From the NCBI GenBank assembly GCA_040905505.1, contig JBBDRL010000030.1:1-51120 (forward strand): a stretch of 51,120 nucleotides of DNA, given 5' to 3'. Positions 40,171 to 49,303 of this stretch are shown one piece after another; positions within the stretch are counted from its first letter, which is position 1; each line of letters opens with the position of its first letter. A program made the translations under genes and the position numbers. This stretch comes from WHSP01 sp040905505 (GTDB taxonomy: Bacteria > Gemmatimonadota > Gemmatimonadetes > Longimicrobiales > Longimicrobiaceae). The notes below the pieces were generated by a model, which did not search any database, had not been told where the DNA came from, and saw nothing but the letters and a program-made list of their open reading frames with translations.

Positions 40171-40194
40171 GTCAAATGCATTCCGGTAATTACG

Positions 40195-41751
40195 ATGCCA
40201 CGCGCACTACTCAGCGTCTCGGATAAGGCGGGAATCGAGGAATTCGCGTCCGAACTGGCGGGCCGGGGGTGGACGATTTTGTCTACCGGGGGTACGGCGC
40301 GCACACTTCGGGCATGCGGGCTCGCCGTGACGGAAGTGAGCGAAATCACCGGTCATCCCGAGATCATGGACGGGCGGGTGAAGACGCTGCACCCGGCAGT
40401 CCACGCCGGACTGCTGGCGCGACGCGATCATGCAGCGGACGACGCGCAACTCGCGAGCCTCGGCTACGAGCCGATCGACCTCCTGGCGGTGAACCTGTAC
40501 CCTTTCCGAGAGACCGTCGCCCGTCCCGCCACCACCGACGCCGAGGCTCTGGAGCAGATCGATATCGGGGGGCCTGCGATGCTCCGGGCGGCCGCGAAGA
40601 ATCACGCGGGCGTGTGGGTGGTCGTGGAACCGTCCGATTACGCCCGTGTCCTAGCGGAGCTCGATCGTAGAGAAGGCGAGCCCTCATCGCTGCGGCGGGA
40701 GCTCGCGGCGAAGGTCTTCGCCCACACCTCCGCGTACGACGCGGCGGTCGCGGCGCACCTCCGGGGCAGCGGGACGGACGAAACGCGGGCGCCGCTGCCG
40801 TCGGCGATCTCCCTCGATCTGACCCGTGTTCAGACGTTACGCTACGGTGAAAATCCGGACCAGCTCGCCGGATTCTATCGCGAAGCGGGCGGCTCGGGCG
40901 GACTCGCCGCGCTGACTCAGTTGCACGGAAAGGAACTATCATTCAATAATCTGCTCGACGTGGACGGCGCACTTCTGGCGATCTCGGCGTGGCCGCCCCA
41001 CGAATCCGCCGCCTGCGCCATCATCAAGCACACGACGCCATGTGGACTCGCCATATCCGGTTCGGTGGCCGATGCGTACCACAAGGCCCTCTCGACGGAT
41101 CCCGTCAGCGCTTTCGGGTCCGTGGTGGCATTCAACCGCGAGGTGACGGAAGAGTGTGCAATGCACCTCCGCGCCCACTTCGTCGAGGCCGTCGTCGCCC
41201 CCGCCTTCAGTGATGCCGCGTTGAGCACCCTGAAGCAGAAGAAGAATCTGCGCCTGCTGACGCTACCGAATACCGAGCCGGCTGCCGATCTCGACTACAA
41301 GCGCGTCCGCGGCGGGTTCCTCGTCCAGGAGCGTCTGCGTATCGCACTCGATGAGCAGTCATGGAAGGTCGTGACCGAGCGCCCTCCATCGGACGAAGAG
41401 CGTTCGGATCTGCGATTTGCGTGGCGGGCGGTCGCGCCGGTCAAATCGAATGCGATCCTCATCGCGCGTGGCGGCGCTACGCTGGGGATCGGTGCCGGGC
41501 AGATGAGCCGTGTCGATTCCTCGCGCATCGCCGTCATGAAGGCAGCCGACAACGGGTTCGACCTGAAAGGCGCCGTCCTGGCTTCCGACGCGTTCTTCCC
41601 GTTCCGCGACGGTGTCGATACCGCCGCCGAGGCTGGCGTACGAGCGATCATTCAGCCCGGCGGCTCCGTTCGCGACGAAGAGGTCATCGCAGCCGCGAAC
41701 GATCATGATGTCGCGATGGTTCTTACCGGACGCCGCTCGTTCCGGCACTAG
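40195..41751 (+). CDS. purH: Bifunctional AICAR transformylase/IMP cyclohydrolase
   Basis: Last two steps of IMP synthesis. 518 residues. The N-terminal MGS-like cyclohydrolase domain has STGGTARTLR, MDGRVKTLHPAVHAGLLARR and EQIDIGGPAMLRAAAKNHA. The C-terminal transformylase domain has LRYGENPDQLAGFYRE, IIKHTTPCGLAI (catalytic Lys-His), DPVSAFGSVVAFN and GAGQMSRVDSSRIA. The end TGRRSFRH matches the family. Intact. Confidence 0.97.
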   Translation: MPRALLSVSDKAGIEEFASELAGRGWTILSTGGTARTLRACGLAVTEVSEITGHPEIMDGRVKTLHPAVHAGLLARRDHAADDAQLASLGYEPIDLLAVNLYPFRETVARPATTDAEALEQIDIGGPAMLRAAAKNHAGVWVVVEPSDYARVLAELDRREGEPSSLRRELAAKVFAHTSAYDAAVAAHLRGSGTDETRAPLPSAISLDLTRVQTLRYGENPDQLAGFYREAGGSGGLAALTQLHGKELSFNNLLDVDGALLAISAWPPHESAACAIIKHTTPCGLAISGSVADAYHKALSTDPVSAFGSVVAFNREVTEECAMHLRAHFVEAVVAPAFSDAALSTLKQKKNLRLLTLPNTEPAADLDYKRVRGGFLVQERLRIALDEQSWKVVTERPPSDEERSDLRFAWRAVAPVKSNAILIARGGATLGIGAGQMSRVDSSRIAVMKAADNGFDLKGAVLASDAFFPFRDGVDTAAEAGVRAIIQPGGSVRDEEVIAAANDHDVAMVLTGRRSFRH

Positions 41752-42238
41752 GCGGCGCCGTGACGCCAAGCCCCGATCCGTCGGCGGTTGATCGTTCGGC
41801 AGGATGCGGCGAGGGGGCGGCATTCGGACGCTAGTTCCGCTCTCGTGGGCCGTCAGATCGCGGCTCCCCGGGTCTCGCAGTCGCGTCTGCGCACCGACGC
41901 CGTGACATTGGGCCTGACGCTCGTCCACGGAGAACGGATAACGATTCCGCCGTTTTCCTCTGTTTGACGCATCTGCCCGCTCCATCTACTTTGTAGGCTC
42001 TTGCGAGCGCGGTGGTAGCGGTAGGAGTCCGGCTGCCGAGCCTCCGAAGTGCGGGGGCCTCATGTAGTTATGGACCCTCAATGCTCGCGACGTGTACCAT
42101 TTGCGCCGGTTTCTCGAGATTCTTGCCGGTGCGCATCAGGTCGGTGAGGAAATCGAAGCGTCGGGCCCACGATCCGAATGTGGTCGTGGTCTGCGTCCCG
42201 GCGGTGACGCAGCATGACACTATCGCTGGAGGAAAGAG
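41752..42238. other. 487-bp intergenic region with putative promoter
   Basis: No credible gene, riboswitch or terminator was recognised between purH and the TPR lipoprotein gene. A possible promoter lies at 41964-41992. The last 240 bp would then be an unusually long 5' leader. An open frame at 42012-42242 lacks a ribosome binding site and coding character. GGAGGAAAG at the 3' end is the ribosome binding site of the next gene. Confidence 0.6.
41964..41992 (+). promoter_or_regulatory. Putative promoter of TPR lipoprotein gene
   Basis: TTGACG (41964-41969) and TACTTT (41987-41992) at a 17-bp spacing. The -35 is strong and the -10 weak. The leader would be about 240 nt. Confidence 0.4.
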
Positions 42239-43612
42239 ATGAGAGTTCGGAGTGGGATGATCTTCGCTCTGTCGGCAGGACTCGCGCTGGCTGGTTGCGC
42301 CGCCGGGGCCGCCGGAGGAGGGGGTCCGTTGACGTCTCCAACGGGCAAGGAGTACCCGCCGGGCATCGAGCCGTCGCAGACCGAGTACACGGCACAGGCG
42401 ACGCTCGCCCTCGCCCAGGGAGAGTTCGAGCAGGCTTTGGAAGCTGCGCGCGAGGGAATCGCGGCGGATTCGACGAACGCCGAGCACTTTTACCTGGCGG
42501 GCGAGGCGGCGGCCGGCCTGAGTGATTACGAGTTGGCCGATTCGGTGTGGGCGGAGGCGGAGCGCCTCTACCCGGCGTACGAGCTGGACATCGAGCCGGC
42601 TCGCGAGGGAGCGTGGGCCGAAGCGTTCAACGCGGGTGTCGAGGCGTACAACGCGGGTGATATGGCGGCCGCGGCGGAAGCCTGGCGCTCGGCCGACATG
42701 ATCTACGGCTACCGGCCGGAGGCGGCCCAGAACCTCGGTGTTCTGCTTACGCAGCAAGGCGATTACGAGGAGGCCGTCGAGGTCTACCGTGCCGGGCTGA
42801 ACGCGCTGAATTCGTTGCCGTCCGCTCGCGTACTCGAAGAGGTTGAGCTGGAGGAGCGGGACCAAGCGCGTGCGGAGATGGAAGGGAGCCTGGCCGAGCT
42901 TCTGTTGTTCACGGAGCAGTTCGCCGAGGCCGAGGCGCTCTTCCGTCAGCAATTGGAGGCCAATCCGGACGACATCGATCTTCAAGCGAACCTGGCGAAC
43001 GCACTGAGCCGACAGGGCCGTGAGGCCGAGGCGGCAGAGATCTACACGTCGCTGCTCGAGACCCCCGGAATGCCGCCTTCGCAGCTCACGAACATTGGCA
43101 TTTCTCTCTTCCAGGCCGGGCAGCACGTGCGAGCCGCGGACGCCTTCGGCCAGGTCGTCGAAGTTCAGCCCCGGAACCGTGACGCGTGGTTCAACCGTGC
43201 GAACGCGCTGTACGCGGCCGAGGAGTGGGGGGCGCTGACGGAGATCGGCGATGAGATCGTCGCGGCGGACCCGTTGAACGAGACGGTCGCACTGATCCTC
43301 GCCCGGGCGTACCGGGAGTTGGAACAGAATCAGGATGCGCTCACTTCGCTCGAGCGGCTGGAAGCACTGCCGGTCCTGATCGACGAGCTTCAGCTGCAGC
43401 CGCAGTCGGATCGCAGTGTCGTCTTGGGAACGGTGATCGGTAATGCTGCGAGCGCGGGCGATTCGATTCGCCTCGAATTCACGTTCTACGACGATTCGGG
43501 TGAGCTCGGCTCGGAGACCGTGACGATCACCGCACCGGCGCCCGAACAGACGACCGAGTTCGAGGTCGTCTTCCCGGAGACCGCGATGGCGTACAGCTAC
43601 GACGTTCTGTAG
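42239..43612 (+). CDS. TPR-repeat lipoprotein
   Basis: Envelope scaffold or binding protein, partner unknown. 457 residues. A signal peptide with lipobox LAGC (Cys20) is followed by a glycine-rich linker. About residues 50-340 are a chain of TPR-like helix pairs, e.g. ATLALAQGEFEQALEAAREGI, LGVLLTQQGDYEEAVEVYRAGL, LFTEQFAEAEALFRQQLEANPDD and IGISLFQAGQHVRAADAFGQVVEVQP. The last 90 or so residues form a predicted beta-rich domain (DSIRLEFTFYDDSGELGSETVTI). Strong ribosome binding site GGAGGAAAGAG. The gene ends before the poly-G scar and looks complete. Confidence 0.88.
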   Translation: MRVRSGMIFALSAGLALAGCAAGAAGGGGPLTSPTGKEYPPGIEPSQTEYTAQATLALAQGEFEQALEAAREGIAADSTNAEHFYLAGEAAAGLSDYELADSVWAEAERLYPAYELDIEPAREGAWAEAFNAGVEAYNAGDMAAAAEAWRSADMIYGYRPEAAQNLGVLLTQQGDYEEAVEVYRAGLNALNSLPSARVLEEVELEERDQARAEMEGSLAELLLFTEQFAEAEALFRQQLEANPDDIDLQANLANALSRQGREAEAAEIYTSLLETPGMPPSQLTNIGISLFQAGQHVRAADAFGQVVEVQPRNRDAWFNRANALYAAEEWGALTEIGDEIVAADPLNETVALILARAYRELEQNQDALTSLERLEALPVLIDELQLQPQSDRSVVLGTVIGNAASAGDSIRLEFTFYDDSGELGSETVTITAPAPEQTTEFEVVFPETAMAYSYDVL

Positions 43613-43649
43613 TCGCTCACCGCGGGATCTCTGGGGGAGTTCTTCGTCG

Positions 43650-43736
<87 letters not shown>

Positions 43737-43810
43737 CGCTCATACGGAGCGACGCACGCTTCTTGCACTTGCGCGGCCTCAACAGTTCACGTGTGAAAGC
43801 AAACCGAACC

Positions 43811-44422
43811 ATGCCCCGCTGTACGAGCTGCACGACCGAGTATTCGGCGGACCTGTCGGCATGTCCGCAGTGCGGAACTCAACCGACTCCTTCCCGCTGC
43901 CCACGCTGCGAGGAGGAATTCGAGACGGGCGACGCATGTCCGGCGTGCGGTGAGGCCGTGAGCGAGTTTGCATGCGATGCTCATGCGGAGCAGCCGGCTG
44001 TGGGGCGCTGCGTGATCTGCGGGCGGGCGCTGTGTCGCGCCTGCCGTCGGGACGAGGGTAAGGCGTACCTGTGCGACGAGCATCGCGGCACGACCATCAT
44101 CCAGGGTTGGGCGCAGGTCTACAGCACGACGGGCGAGTTCCAGGCGCAGCTTCTCCGGGAAAATCTTCAGTCTGAGGGAGTCGACGCGCAGATCTTCTCC
44201 CAGAAGGACAATATGCTCTCGGTCGATCTTGGTGAGCTGAGCATCGTTCGGCTGCTCGTTCCCGTGTGGGAATACGAGCAGGCGCTCCAGGTGATCCGTG
44301 CGCACATGGACACAGAGGGTGAAGTCGCCTTCGCCTGCCCCGGCTGCGGGGAAGCTTACGAGCCAGGGGCGCCTCGGTGTGCCTCATGCGGCACCGCCTT
44401 GGAGTCCGGCGTGCCCGATTGA
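43811..44422 (+). CDS. Zinc-ribbon/B-box-like protein with DUF2007 domain
   Basis: Function unknown. 203 residues. The N-terminal double zinc ribbon has CTSC, CPQC, CPRC and CPAC pairs in the first 55 residues. A B-box-like segment, about 56-95, follows (CDAHAEQPAVGRCVICGRALCRACR with a later CDEH). The central part, about 100-165, matches DUF2007, a proposed signal-transducing fold (FQAQLLRENLQSEGVDAQIF, then LSIVRLLVPVWEYEQALQVI). It ends with another zinc ribbon (CPGCGEAYEPGAPRCASCG). The ATG at 43811 is preferred over the frame opening 16 codons earlier. The upstream region is unreliable because of the poly-C scar. Confidence 0.85.
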   Translation: MPRCTSCTTEYSADLSACPQCGTQPTPSRCPRCEEEFETGDACPACGEAVSEFACDAHAEQPAVGRCVICGRALCRACRRDEGKAYLCDEHRGTTIIQGWAQVYSTTGEFQAQLLRENLQSEGVDAQIFSQKDNMLSVDLGELSIVRLLVPVWEYEQALQVIRAHMDTEGEVAFACPGCGEAYEPGAPRCASCGTALESGVPD

Positions 44423-44485
44423 CACGCCGGTGTCGGCCGCCGAAGTTCTCCCCTCCCGTCGGTCTCCAGAGATTTCAGAAAAAAC

Positions 44486-45820
44486 GTGAAGCTACCTGTC
44501 GTAGCCGTCGTCGGCCGCCCGAACGTCGGCAAGTCAACCTTTTTCAACCGCATCCTGGGTAAGCGGCTCGCGATCGTGGAGGACCGCCCCGGCGTCACCC
44601 GCGACCGCAATTTCGCGCGTGCCGACTGGAACGGCCGGAGCTTCTTCATCGTCGACACCGGCGGTATGGTGGATGAAGGCTCGAAGGAGCCGATGGACCG
44701 GTTGATCCGCCAGCAGGTGATCGCCGCGGTGGACGAGGCGGACGTGGTCGTGCACATGGTCGACGGAAGAACCGGCCCGCACCCGCTGGACTATAGCATT
44801 GCCGAGTACCTCAGGCGGGTGGCGAGGCCGGTCATCCTGCTGGTCAACAAGGTGGACGACCTGGGGAGTCCGGCGGCCCTGGCGCACCATGAGTTCTGGG
44901 ATCTCGGGCTGGGTGAGCCGCATCCGGTCAGCAGCTTGAGCGGCAAGGGGAGCGGCGATGTTCTGGACGCCGTAGTCGAGCGCCTTCCGCCGGCAGGCAG
45001 TGGCGACGAGGATGCCGGGTTGAGGGTCGCGGTGATCGGCAAGCCGAACGTCGGCAAGTCGAGTCTGGTGAACCGGCTGCTGGGCGAGGAGCGGCTGGTG
45101 GTATCGGAAGTCGCGGGAACCACGCGTGACTCGATCGACACGCCGGTCGTCTACCACGGCCGCCGGCTGATCTTCGTCGACACGGCGGGCCTGCGGCGCC
45201 AGGCGCGCATTCACGAGAACATCGAGTATTACAGCGCGATCCGCACGGAAAGGGCAGTCGAGACGGCGGACGTGTGTCTGCTGTTGCTGGACGGGACGGA
45301 ACCCATCCACAACCAGGACCTGAAGATTGCGCAGAAGGCGTGGGACGCGGGGGCGGGGCTGGTCATCCTCGTGAACAAGTGGGACCTCGTGGAGAAGGAG
45401 ACGATGACGGCGCCTCTCTTCGAGAAATCGCTCCACGAGAAGGCGCCCTTTCTCAAGTGGGTCCCCGTCGTATTCGTCAGTGCCGGGACGGGTCAGCGGG
45501 TCCAGCGCGTACTCCCGATGGTGCTGGAGGCGCAGGCCGCCCGGGAGAAGCGGATCGCCACGCACGAGGTGAACGAAGTGGTCAGGGAGCTGTTTGCGCG
45601 GGCTCGCCCGCCGCATTCCCAGGGCCGCCCGGTCAAGGTCCTGTATGCCACGCAGGCCGCTACCGAGCCTCCGACGTTCGTGCTCTGGTGTAACCTGCCG
45701 GAGTCGATCCCGGAGAGTTACGTTCGATACCTTCACAACGGATTTCGCGACCGGTGGGGGTTCGTCGGCTCGCCGGTTCGGATCTTCCTGCGCCGCCGAC
45801 ACGAGGAGCGCGCGGAGTGA
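44486..45820 (+). CDS. der: Ribosome biogenesis GTPase Der (EngA)
   Basis: Essential double GTPase for 50S assembly. 444 residues. The first G domain has GRPNVGKSTFFNRI (P-loop), VDTGG and NKVD. The second has GKPNVGKSSLVNRL, VDTAGLRR and NKWD. The C-terminal KH-like domain has PPHSQGRPVKVLYATQ. GTG start at 44486. First gene of a run of overlapping genes; plsY begins inside its stop codon (GTGA). Confidence 0.97.
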   Translation: MKLPVVAVVGRPNVGKSTFFNRILGKRLAIVEDRPGVTRDRNFARADWNGRSFFIVDTGGMVDEGSKEPMDRLIRQQVIAAVDEADVVVHMVDGRTGPHPLDYSIAEYLRRVARPVILLVNKVDDLGSPAALAHHEFWDLGLGEPHPVSSLSGKGSGDVLDAVVERLPPAGSGDEDAGLRVAVIGKPNVGKSSLVNRLLGEERLVVSEVAGTTRDSIDTPVVYHGRRLIFVDTAGLRRQARIHENIEYYSAIRTERAVETADVCLLLLDGTEPIHNQDLKIAQKAWDAGAGLVILVNKWDLVEKETMTAPLFEKSLHEKAPFLKWVPVVFVSAGTGQRVQRVLPMVLEAQAAREKRIATHEVNEVVRELFARARPPHSQGRPVKVLYATQAATEPPTFVLWCNLPESIPESYVRYLHNGFRDRWGFVGSPVRIFLRRRHEERAE

Positions 45821-46452
45821 TCCCATGGCTCTGGCTGATCGCAAGCTATCTGCTCGGATCGGTTCCGAGCAGTTATATCGCCGGGCGTCTGGTCAGAGGC
45901 ATCGATCTTCGGGAGCACGGTAGCGGGAACCTCGGCGCGACGAACACCTTTCGGGTACTCGGCGCGCGGGTCGCCGCGCCGGTGATGGTCTCCGACATGT
46001 TCAAAGGCTTTGCGCCCGCGGGTATCTTCGCACACTGGGACGGGAGCGATGCCTGGGCGTGGGCGCTGGCTTATGGGGCGGCGGCGATCCTCGGGCACGT
46101 CTTCTCCGTCTACATGCGCTTTCGGGGCGGCAAGGGCGTGGCGACCGCCGCCGGGGTGTTCCTGGCCCTCTCACCGGTCGCCGTCGGGTTCGCCCTCGGC
46201 GCCTGGCTGCTGGTTCTCTGGAGCTCGCGCATGGTTTCGCTGGCGTCGGTGGTCGCCGCGGCGATCCTGGTCGTTGCGCTGATCCTGACCGAGAGCCGGC
46301 CGGAAGTCATGAGCCTCGGCATCGCGGTCGCGGCCTTCGTCATCTACGCGCACCGCTCGAACATCGGCCGCATCCTCAGGGGCGAGGAGCATCGGTTCCA
46401 GAAGGTGATCGAGCGAGGGCGCGATACGAACGGGAAGGAGGACGGAACGTGA
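45817..46452 (+). CDS. plsY: Acyl-phosphate:glycerol-3-phosphate acyltransferase
   Basis: Membrane enzyme that makes lysophosphatidic acid from acyl phosphate and G3P, the first step of phospholipid synthesis. 211 residues, five hydrophobic helices. Motifs: YLLGSVPSSYIAG, REHGSGNLGATNTFRVLG, FRGGKGVAT and YAHRSNIGRILRGEEHRF. GTG start overlaps the der stop by 4 bp; the stop overlaps gpsA by 4 bp. Adjacent to gpsA, which makes its substrate. Confidence 0.96.
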   Translation: MIPWLWLIASYLLGSVPSSYIAGRLVRGIDLREHGSGNLGATNTFRVLGARVAAPVMVSDMFKGFAPAGIFAHWDGSDAWAWALAYGAAAILGHVFSVYMRFRGGKGVATAAGVFLALSPVAVGFALGAWLLVLWSSRMVSLASVVAAAILVVALILTESRPEVMSLGIAVAAFVIYAHRSNIGRILRGEEHRFQKVIERGRDTNGKEDGT

Positions 46453-47456
46453 AAGGGCACACCGCGGTCATCGGAGCCGGAAGCTGGGGTACGGCCCTGG
46501 CCAACCTGCTTGCGAAGAAGGGGGAGGAGACGGTCGTCTGGTCGTACGAGAGCGACGTGGCGCAGGCGATCAACGAGCGGCATCAGAATCCGCGCTACCT
46601 CTCCGAGGCGGAGTTGGACTCCCGGCTCCGGGCGACCGATTCCATCGAGGAGGCGGTCGCTGGCGCAGCGGCGGTGCTGTCGGTGAGCCCGTCCCATGTG
46701 GTTCGCGGCGTGATGTCGTCGGTCGCTCCGTTCCTGGAAGAGGAGGCGCTGGTCGTCAGTGCGTCGAAGGGGATCGAGGTCGACTCGTTGAAGATGATGG
46801 ACCAGGTGCTCGCGGACGTGCGGCCGCCGGCGGCAGCGGCGCGGCTGGCGTTCCTGTCGGGTCCGAGCTTCGCGCTGGAGGTGGCGCGCGAGATGCCTAC
46901 CGCCGTGACCATGGCATCGCGCGACCCGGCAGCAGCGGCGGCCGCACAGGAGCTGTTTCAGACGGACTATTTCCGGGTCTACACGAACGATGACGTGCCG
47001 GGGGTGGAGCTCGGCGGCTCGCTGAAGAACGTGATCGCAATCGCCTCGGGCGTGGTCGCGGGACTCGGCTTCGGCCACAACACGATGGCGGCACTGATCA
47101 CGCGCGGGCTGGCTGAGATGACACGGTTGGGGGAGGCGCTCGGTGCCGATCCGCTGACGCTCGCCGGGCTTGCAGGTATGGGCGATCTCATCCTCACGTG
47201 TACGGGTGGGCTGAGTCGGAACCGCTCGGTGGGCGTCGCGCTCGGCGAGGGCCGCGGCCTGGACGAGATCCTCGAAGAGATGACGATGGTCGCCGAGGGC
47301 GTGCGCACGACCCGGTCGGCGCGGCGTCTCGCGATCAAGCACGACGTGGAGATGCCGATCGTCGAGGAGGTCCACGCAATGCTCTTCGACGGCCGCCCAG
47401 CACGCGAGGCCGTCGAGAATCTGATGCTGCGCGAGCCCAAATCGGAGCGCTGGTAG
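46449..47456 (+). CDS. gpsA: Glycerol-3-phosphate dehydrogenase [NAD(P)+]
   Basis: Reduces DHAP to sn-glycerol-3-phosphate for phospholipids, supplying PlsY. 335 residues. N-terminal Rossmann motif VIGAGSWGTALANLLA. The catalytic lysine is in GVELGGSLKNVIAIASGVV, followed by GFGHNTMAALITRGLAEM and LAGMGDLILTCTGGLSRNRSVG. GTG start inside the plsY stop. Confidence 0.97.
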   Translation: MKGHTAVIGAGSWGTALANLLAKKGEETVVWSYESDVAQAINERHQNPRYLSEAELDSRLRATDSIEEAVAGAAAVLSVSPSHVVRGVMSSVAPFLEEEALVVSASKGIEVDSLKMMDQVLADVRPPAAAARLAFLSGPSFALEVAREMPTAVTMASRDPAAAAAAQELFQTDYFRVYTNDDVPGVELGGSLKNVIAIASGVVAGLGFGHNTMAALITRGLAEMTRLGEALGADPLTLAGLAGMGDLILTCTGGLSRNRSVGVALGEGRGLDEILEEMTMVAEGVRTTRSARRLAIKHDVEMPIVEEVHAMLFDGRPAREAVENLMLREPKSERW

Positions 47457-47457
47457 C

Positions 47458-47883
47458 ATGGCGGAAGACAGCAGGAAGGCGAAGACGGCCGCGGCCGTCG
47501 AGCGAAACGATGCGGGAGCGGGGCGGACGCGGCCAAAGCGTCGGCGCACCTACTATTCGATCGGCGAGGTCTGTGCGATGGTGGGCGTCAAGCCGCATGT
47601 TCTCCGTTACTGGGAGACGCAGTTCAAGGATCTCTCGCCTTCGAAGAACCGTTCGGGAAACCGCGTCTACCGGGCGGGGGACATCGAATTCATCGCGCTG
47701 ATCCATCGCCTCGTCCACGATGAGAAGTACACGGTGAAGGGAGCGCGGCGGCGGATCGCGGAGTTGCGGGCGGAAGGCGGGTCGGCCGAGGCGTCGTCCG
47801 ACGCGCTCAGGCACGTCTTCCTGCGCAGTCTTGAAGACGAGCTCCGGCAGGTGCACGACCTGCTGGATCCAGAAGTTCGGTGA
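47458..47883 (+). CDS. MerR-family transcriptional regulator
   Basis: 141 residues. After a basic N-terminal tail of about 30 residues comes the MerR winged helix: YYSIGEVCAMVGVKPHVLRYWETQFKDLSPSKNRSGNRVYRAGDI. A short helical C-terminus follows and no effector cysteines are seen. The WETQFKDLSP variant is the type often placed near gpsA/surE in several phyla. Starts 1 bp after gpsA. Target genes unknown. Confidence 0.92.
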   Translation: MAEDSRKAKTAAAVERNDAGAGRTRPKRRRTYYSIGEVCAMVGVKPHVLRYWETQFKDLSPSKNRSGNRVYRAGDIEFIALIHRLVHDEKYTVKGARRRIAELRAEGGSAEASSDALRHVFLRSLEDELRQVHDLLDPEVR

Positions 47884-47894
47884 TACGAGGTTCG

Positions 47895-48644
47895 ATGAAG
47901 ATTCTCTGTACGAACGACGACGGATATTTCGCCCGCGGGCTGCAGGTACTGGTCGAAGCGGCCGCGACGCACGGCGACGTGGCGGTGGTGGCGCCGGACC
48001 GAGAACAGAGTGCGTGCAGCCACTCGCTGACGATGCACAGTCCTCTGCGAGCGCAGCGGCTGGATGAACGGACCCATTCCGTCGATGGCACGCCGACCGA
48101 TTGCGTCGCGCTCGCTGTGGGGGCGCTCCTCGAGGGGCGTCCAGACGTGGTGCTCTCCGGCGTCAATCACGGCCCGAACATGGGTGAGGACGTGCTCTAC
48201 TCGGGGACCGTGGCCGGCGCTATGGAGGCGACGATTCTCGGCATACCCGCCATCGCCTTCTCCTATACAGGCAAGGAACCCTCGGCAATCGAGGGGTTCG
48301 GGCCGCTCCTTGCCGACCTGATCCCCAGGCTGGTGGACCGCTCGGATTTTCCGCGGGAGACGCTGCTCAACGTGAACCTTCCGCCGATCGAACCCTCGGA
48401 GGTGCGTGGCGTCCGTGTCACGCGGCTGGGCCGGCGGGTCTACAGCGATTCGTTGACGCGAGCGACCGATCCGGGCGGCCGCGAATACTTCTGGATCGGC
48501 GGGGGCGGCATCGAGTGGACGGGTGAGGAGGGGACCGACTTCTGGGCCGTCGACCAGGGGTACATCTCCATCACCCCACTCCATCTGGATCTCACGAACT
48601 ACAAGCTGCTCGCGGACGTCGAGGGATGGGATCTGAACCCGTGA
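47895..48644 (+). CDS. surE: 5'/3'-nucleotidase SurE
   Basis: Metal-dependent nucleoside monophosphatase linked to stationary-phase survival. 249 residues. The metal motif is LCTNDDGYFARGL at the N-terminus. It also has VAPDREQSACSHSLTMHSPLR, GTPTDCVALAV and SGVNHGPNMGEDVLYSGTVAGAMEA. The ATG at 47895 gives the family start. Its end overlaps pcm by 4 bp, matching the surE-pcm pairing of many bacteria. Confidence 0.96.
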   Translation: MKILCTNDDGYFARGLQVLVEAAATHGDVAVVAPDREQSACSHSLTMHSPLRAQRLDERTHSVDGTPTDCVALAVGALLEGRPDVVLSGVNHGPNMGEDVLYSGTVAGAMEATILGIPAIAFSYTGKEPSAIEGFGPLLADLIPRLVDRSDFPRETLLNVNLPPIEPSEVRGVRVTRLGRRVYSDSLTRATDPGGREYFWIGGGGIEWTGEEGTDFWAVDQGYISITPLHLDLTNYKLLADVEGWDLNP

Positions 48645-49303
48645 CGGACCGATTCGCTTCTCAGCGCCGGGCTCTGATCGAGAAGCTGCGGGAGAAGGGC
48701 ATCCGAGATCTGGAGGTCCTGCGCGCTTTCGATCTGGTGGCGCGTCACGAGTTCATTCCTGCAGGCGTCGCCCACCGTTCCTACGAGGATTCCGCCGTCC
48801 CGATCGGCTTCGGCCAGACCGCCTCGCAGCCATCGCTCCAGGCGCTCTACATGCAGCTCCTTAGGTTGGAGCCGAGCGACCGCGTTCTCGAGATCGGGAC
48901 CGGGTGCGGTTTTCAGACGGCCGTGCTCGCGCAGCTGGTCGAGAACGTCTACTCGATCGAACGGCTGCGGCCGCTCGCCATCCGGGCGCGCGAAGTGCTC
49001 GACCGCCTGCGAATCTCGAACGTGGCGATCCTCGTGGGTGATGGCACGATCGGCTGGAGCCGCTACGCACCCTATGACGCGATTCTCGTCGCCGCCGCTT
49101 CGCCGAGCGTGCCGGAGCCACTCGTCGAGCAACTCCGGGTGGGCGGCCGGATGCTCGTTCCGGTCGGCGCACGCGATAGCCAGTCCCTCCTGCTCGTCAC
49201 CCGGTCGGACGATGGGTACGACACGGAGGAGTTGCTCGAGTGCACGTTCGTGCCTCTCCTGGGCCGCTTCGGGTGGGAGAGTGACGGGAAGGTGGAGGGT
49301 TGA
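48641..49303 (+). CDS. pcm: Protein-L-isoaspartate O-methyltransferase
   Basis: Repairs isoaspartyl residues with SAM. 220 residues from the GTG at 48641; an ATG at 48626 would add five residues. Motifs: RHEFIPAGVAHRSYEDSAVPIGFGQTASQPS (substrate loop), VLEIGTGCGFQTAVLAQLV (SAM motif I), VGDGTIGW, and VGGRMLVPVG. Overlaps surE and the DUF368 gene by 4 bp each. Confidence 0.95.
   Translation: MTDRFASQRRALIEKLREKGIRDLEVLRAFDLVARHEFIPAGVAHRSYEDSAVPIGFGQTASQPSLQALYMQLLRLEPSDRVLEIGTGCGFQTAVLAQLVENVYSIERLRPLAIRAREVLDRLRISNVAILVGDGTIGWSRYAPYDAILVAAASPSVPEPLVEQLRVGGRMLVPVGARDSQSLLLVTRSDDGYDTEELLECTFVPLLGRFGWESDGKVEG

Noticed and set aside
42012..42242. 76-residue open frame upstream of the TPR lipoprotein
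   Set aside because: No ribosome binding site, no domain or signal peptide, and composition not like neighbouring proteins.
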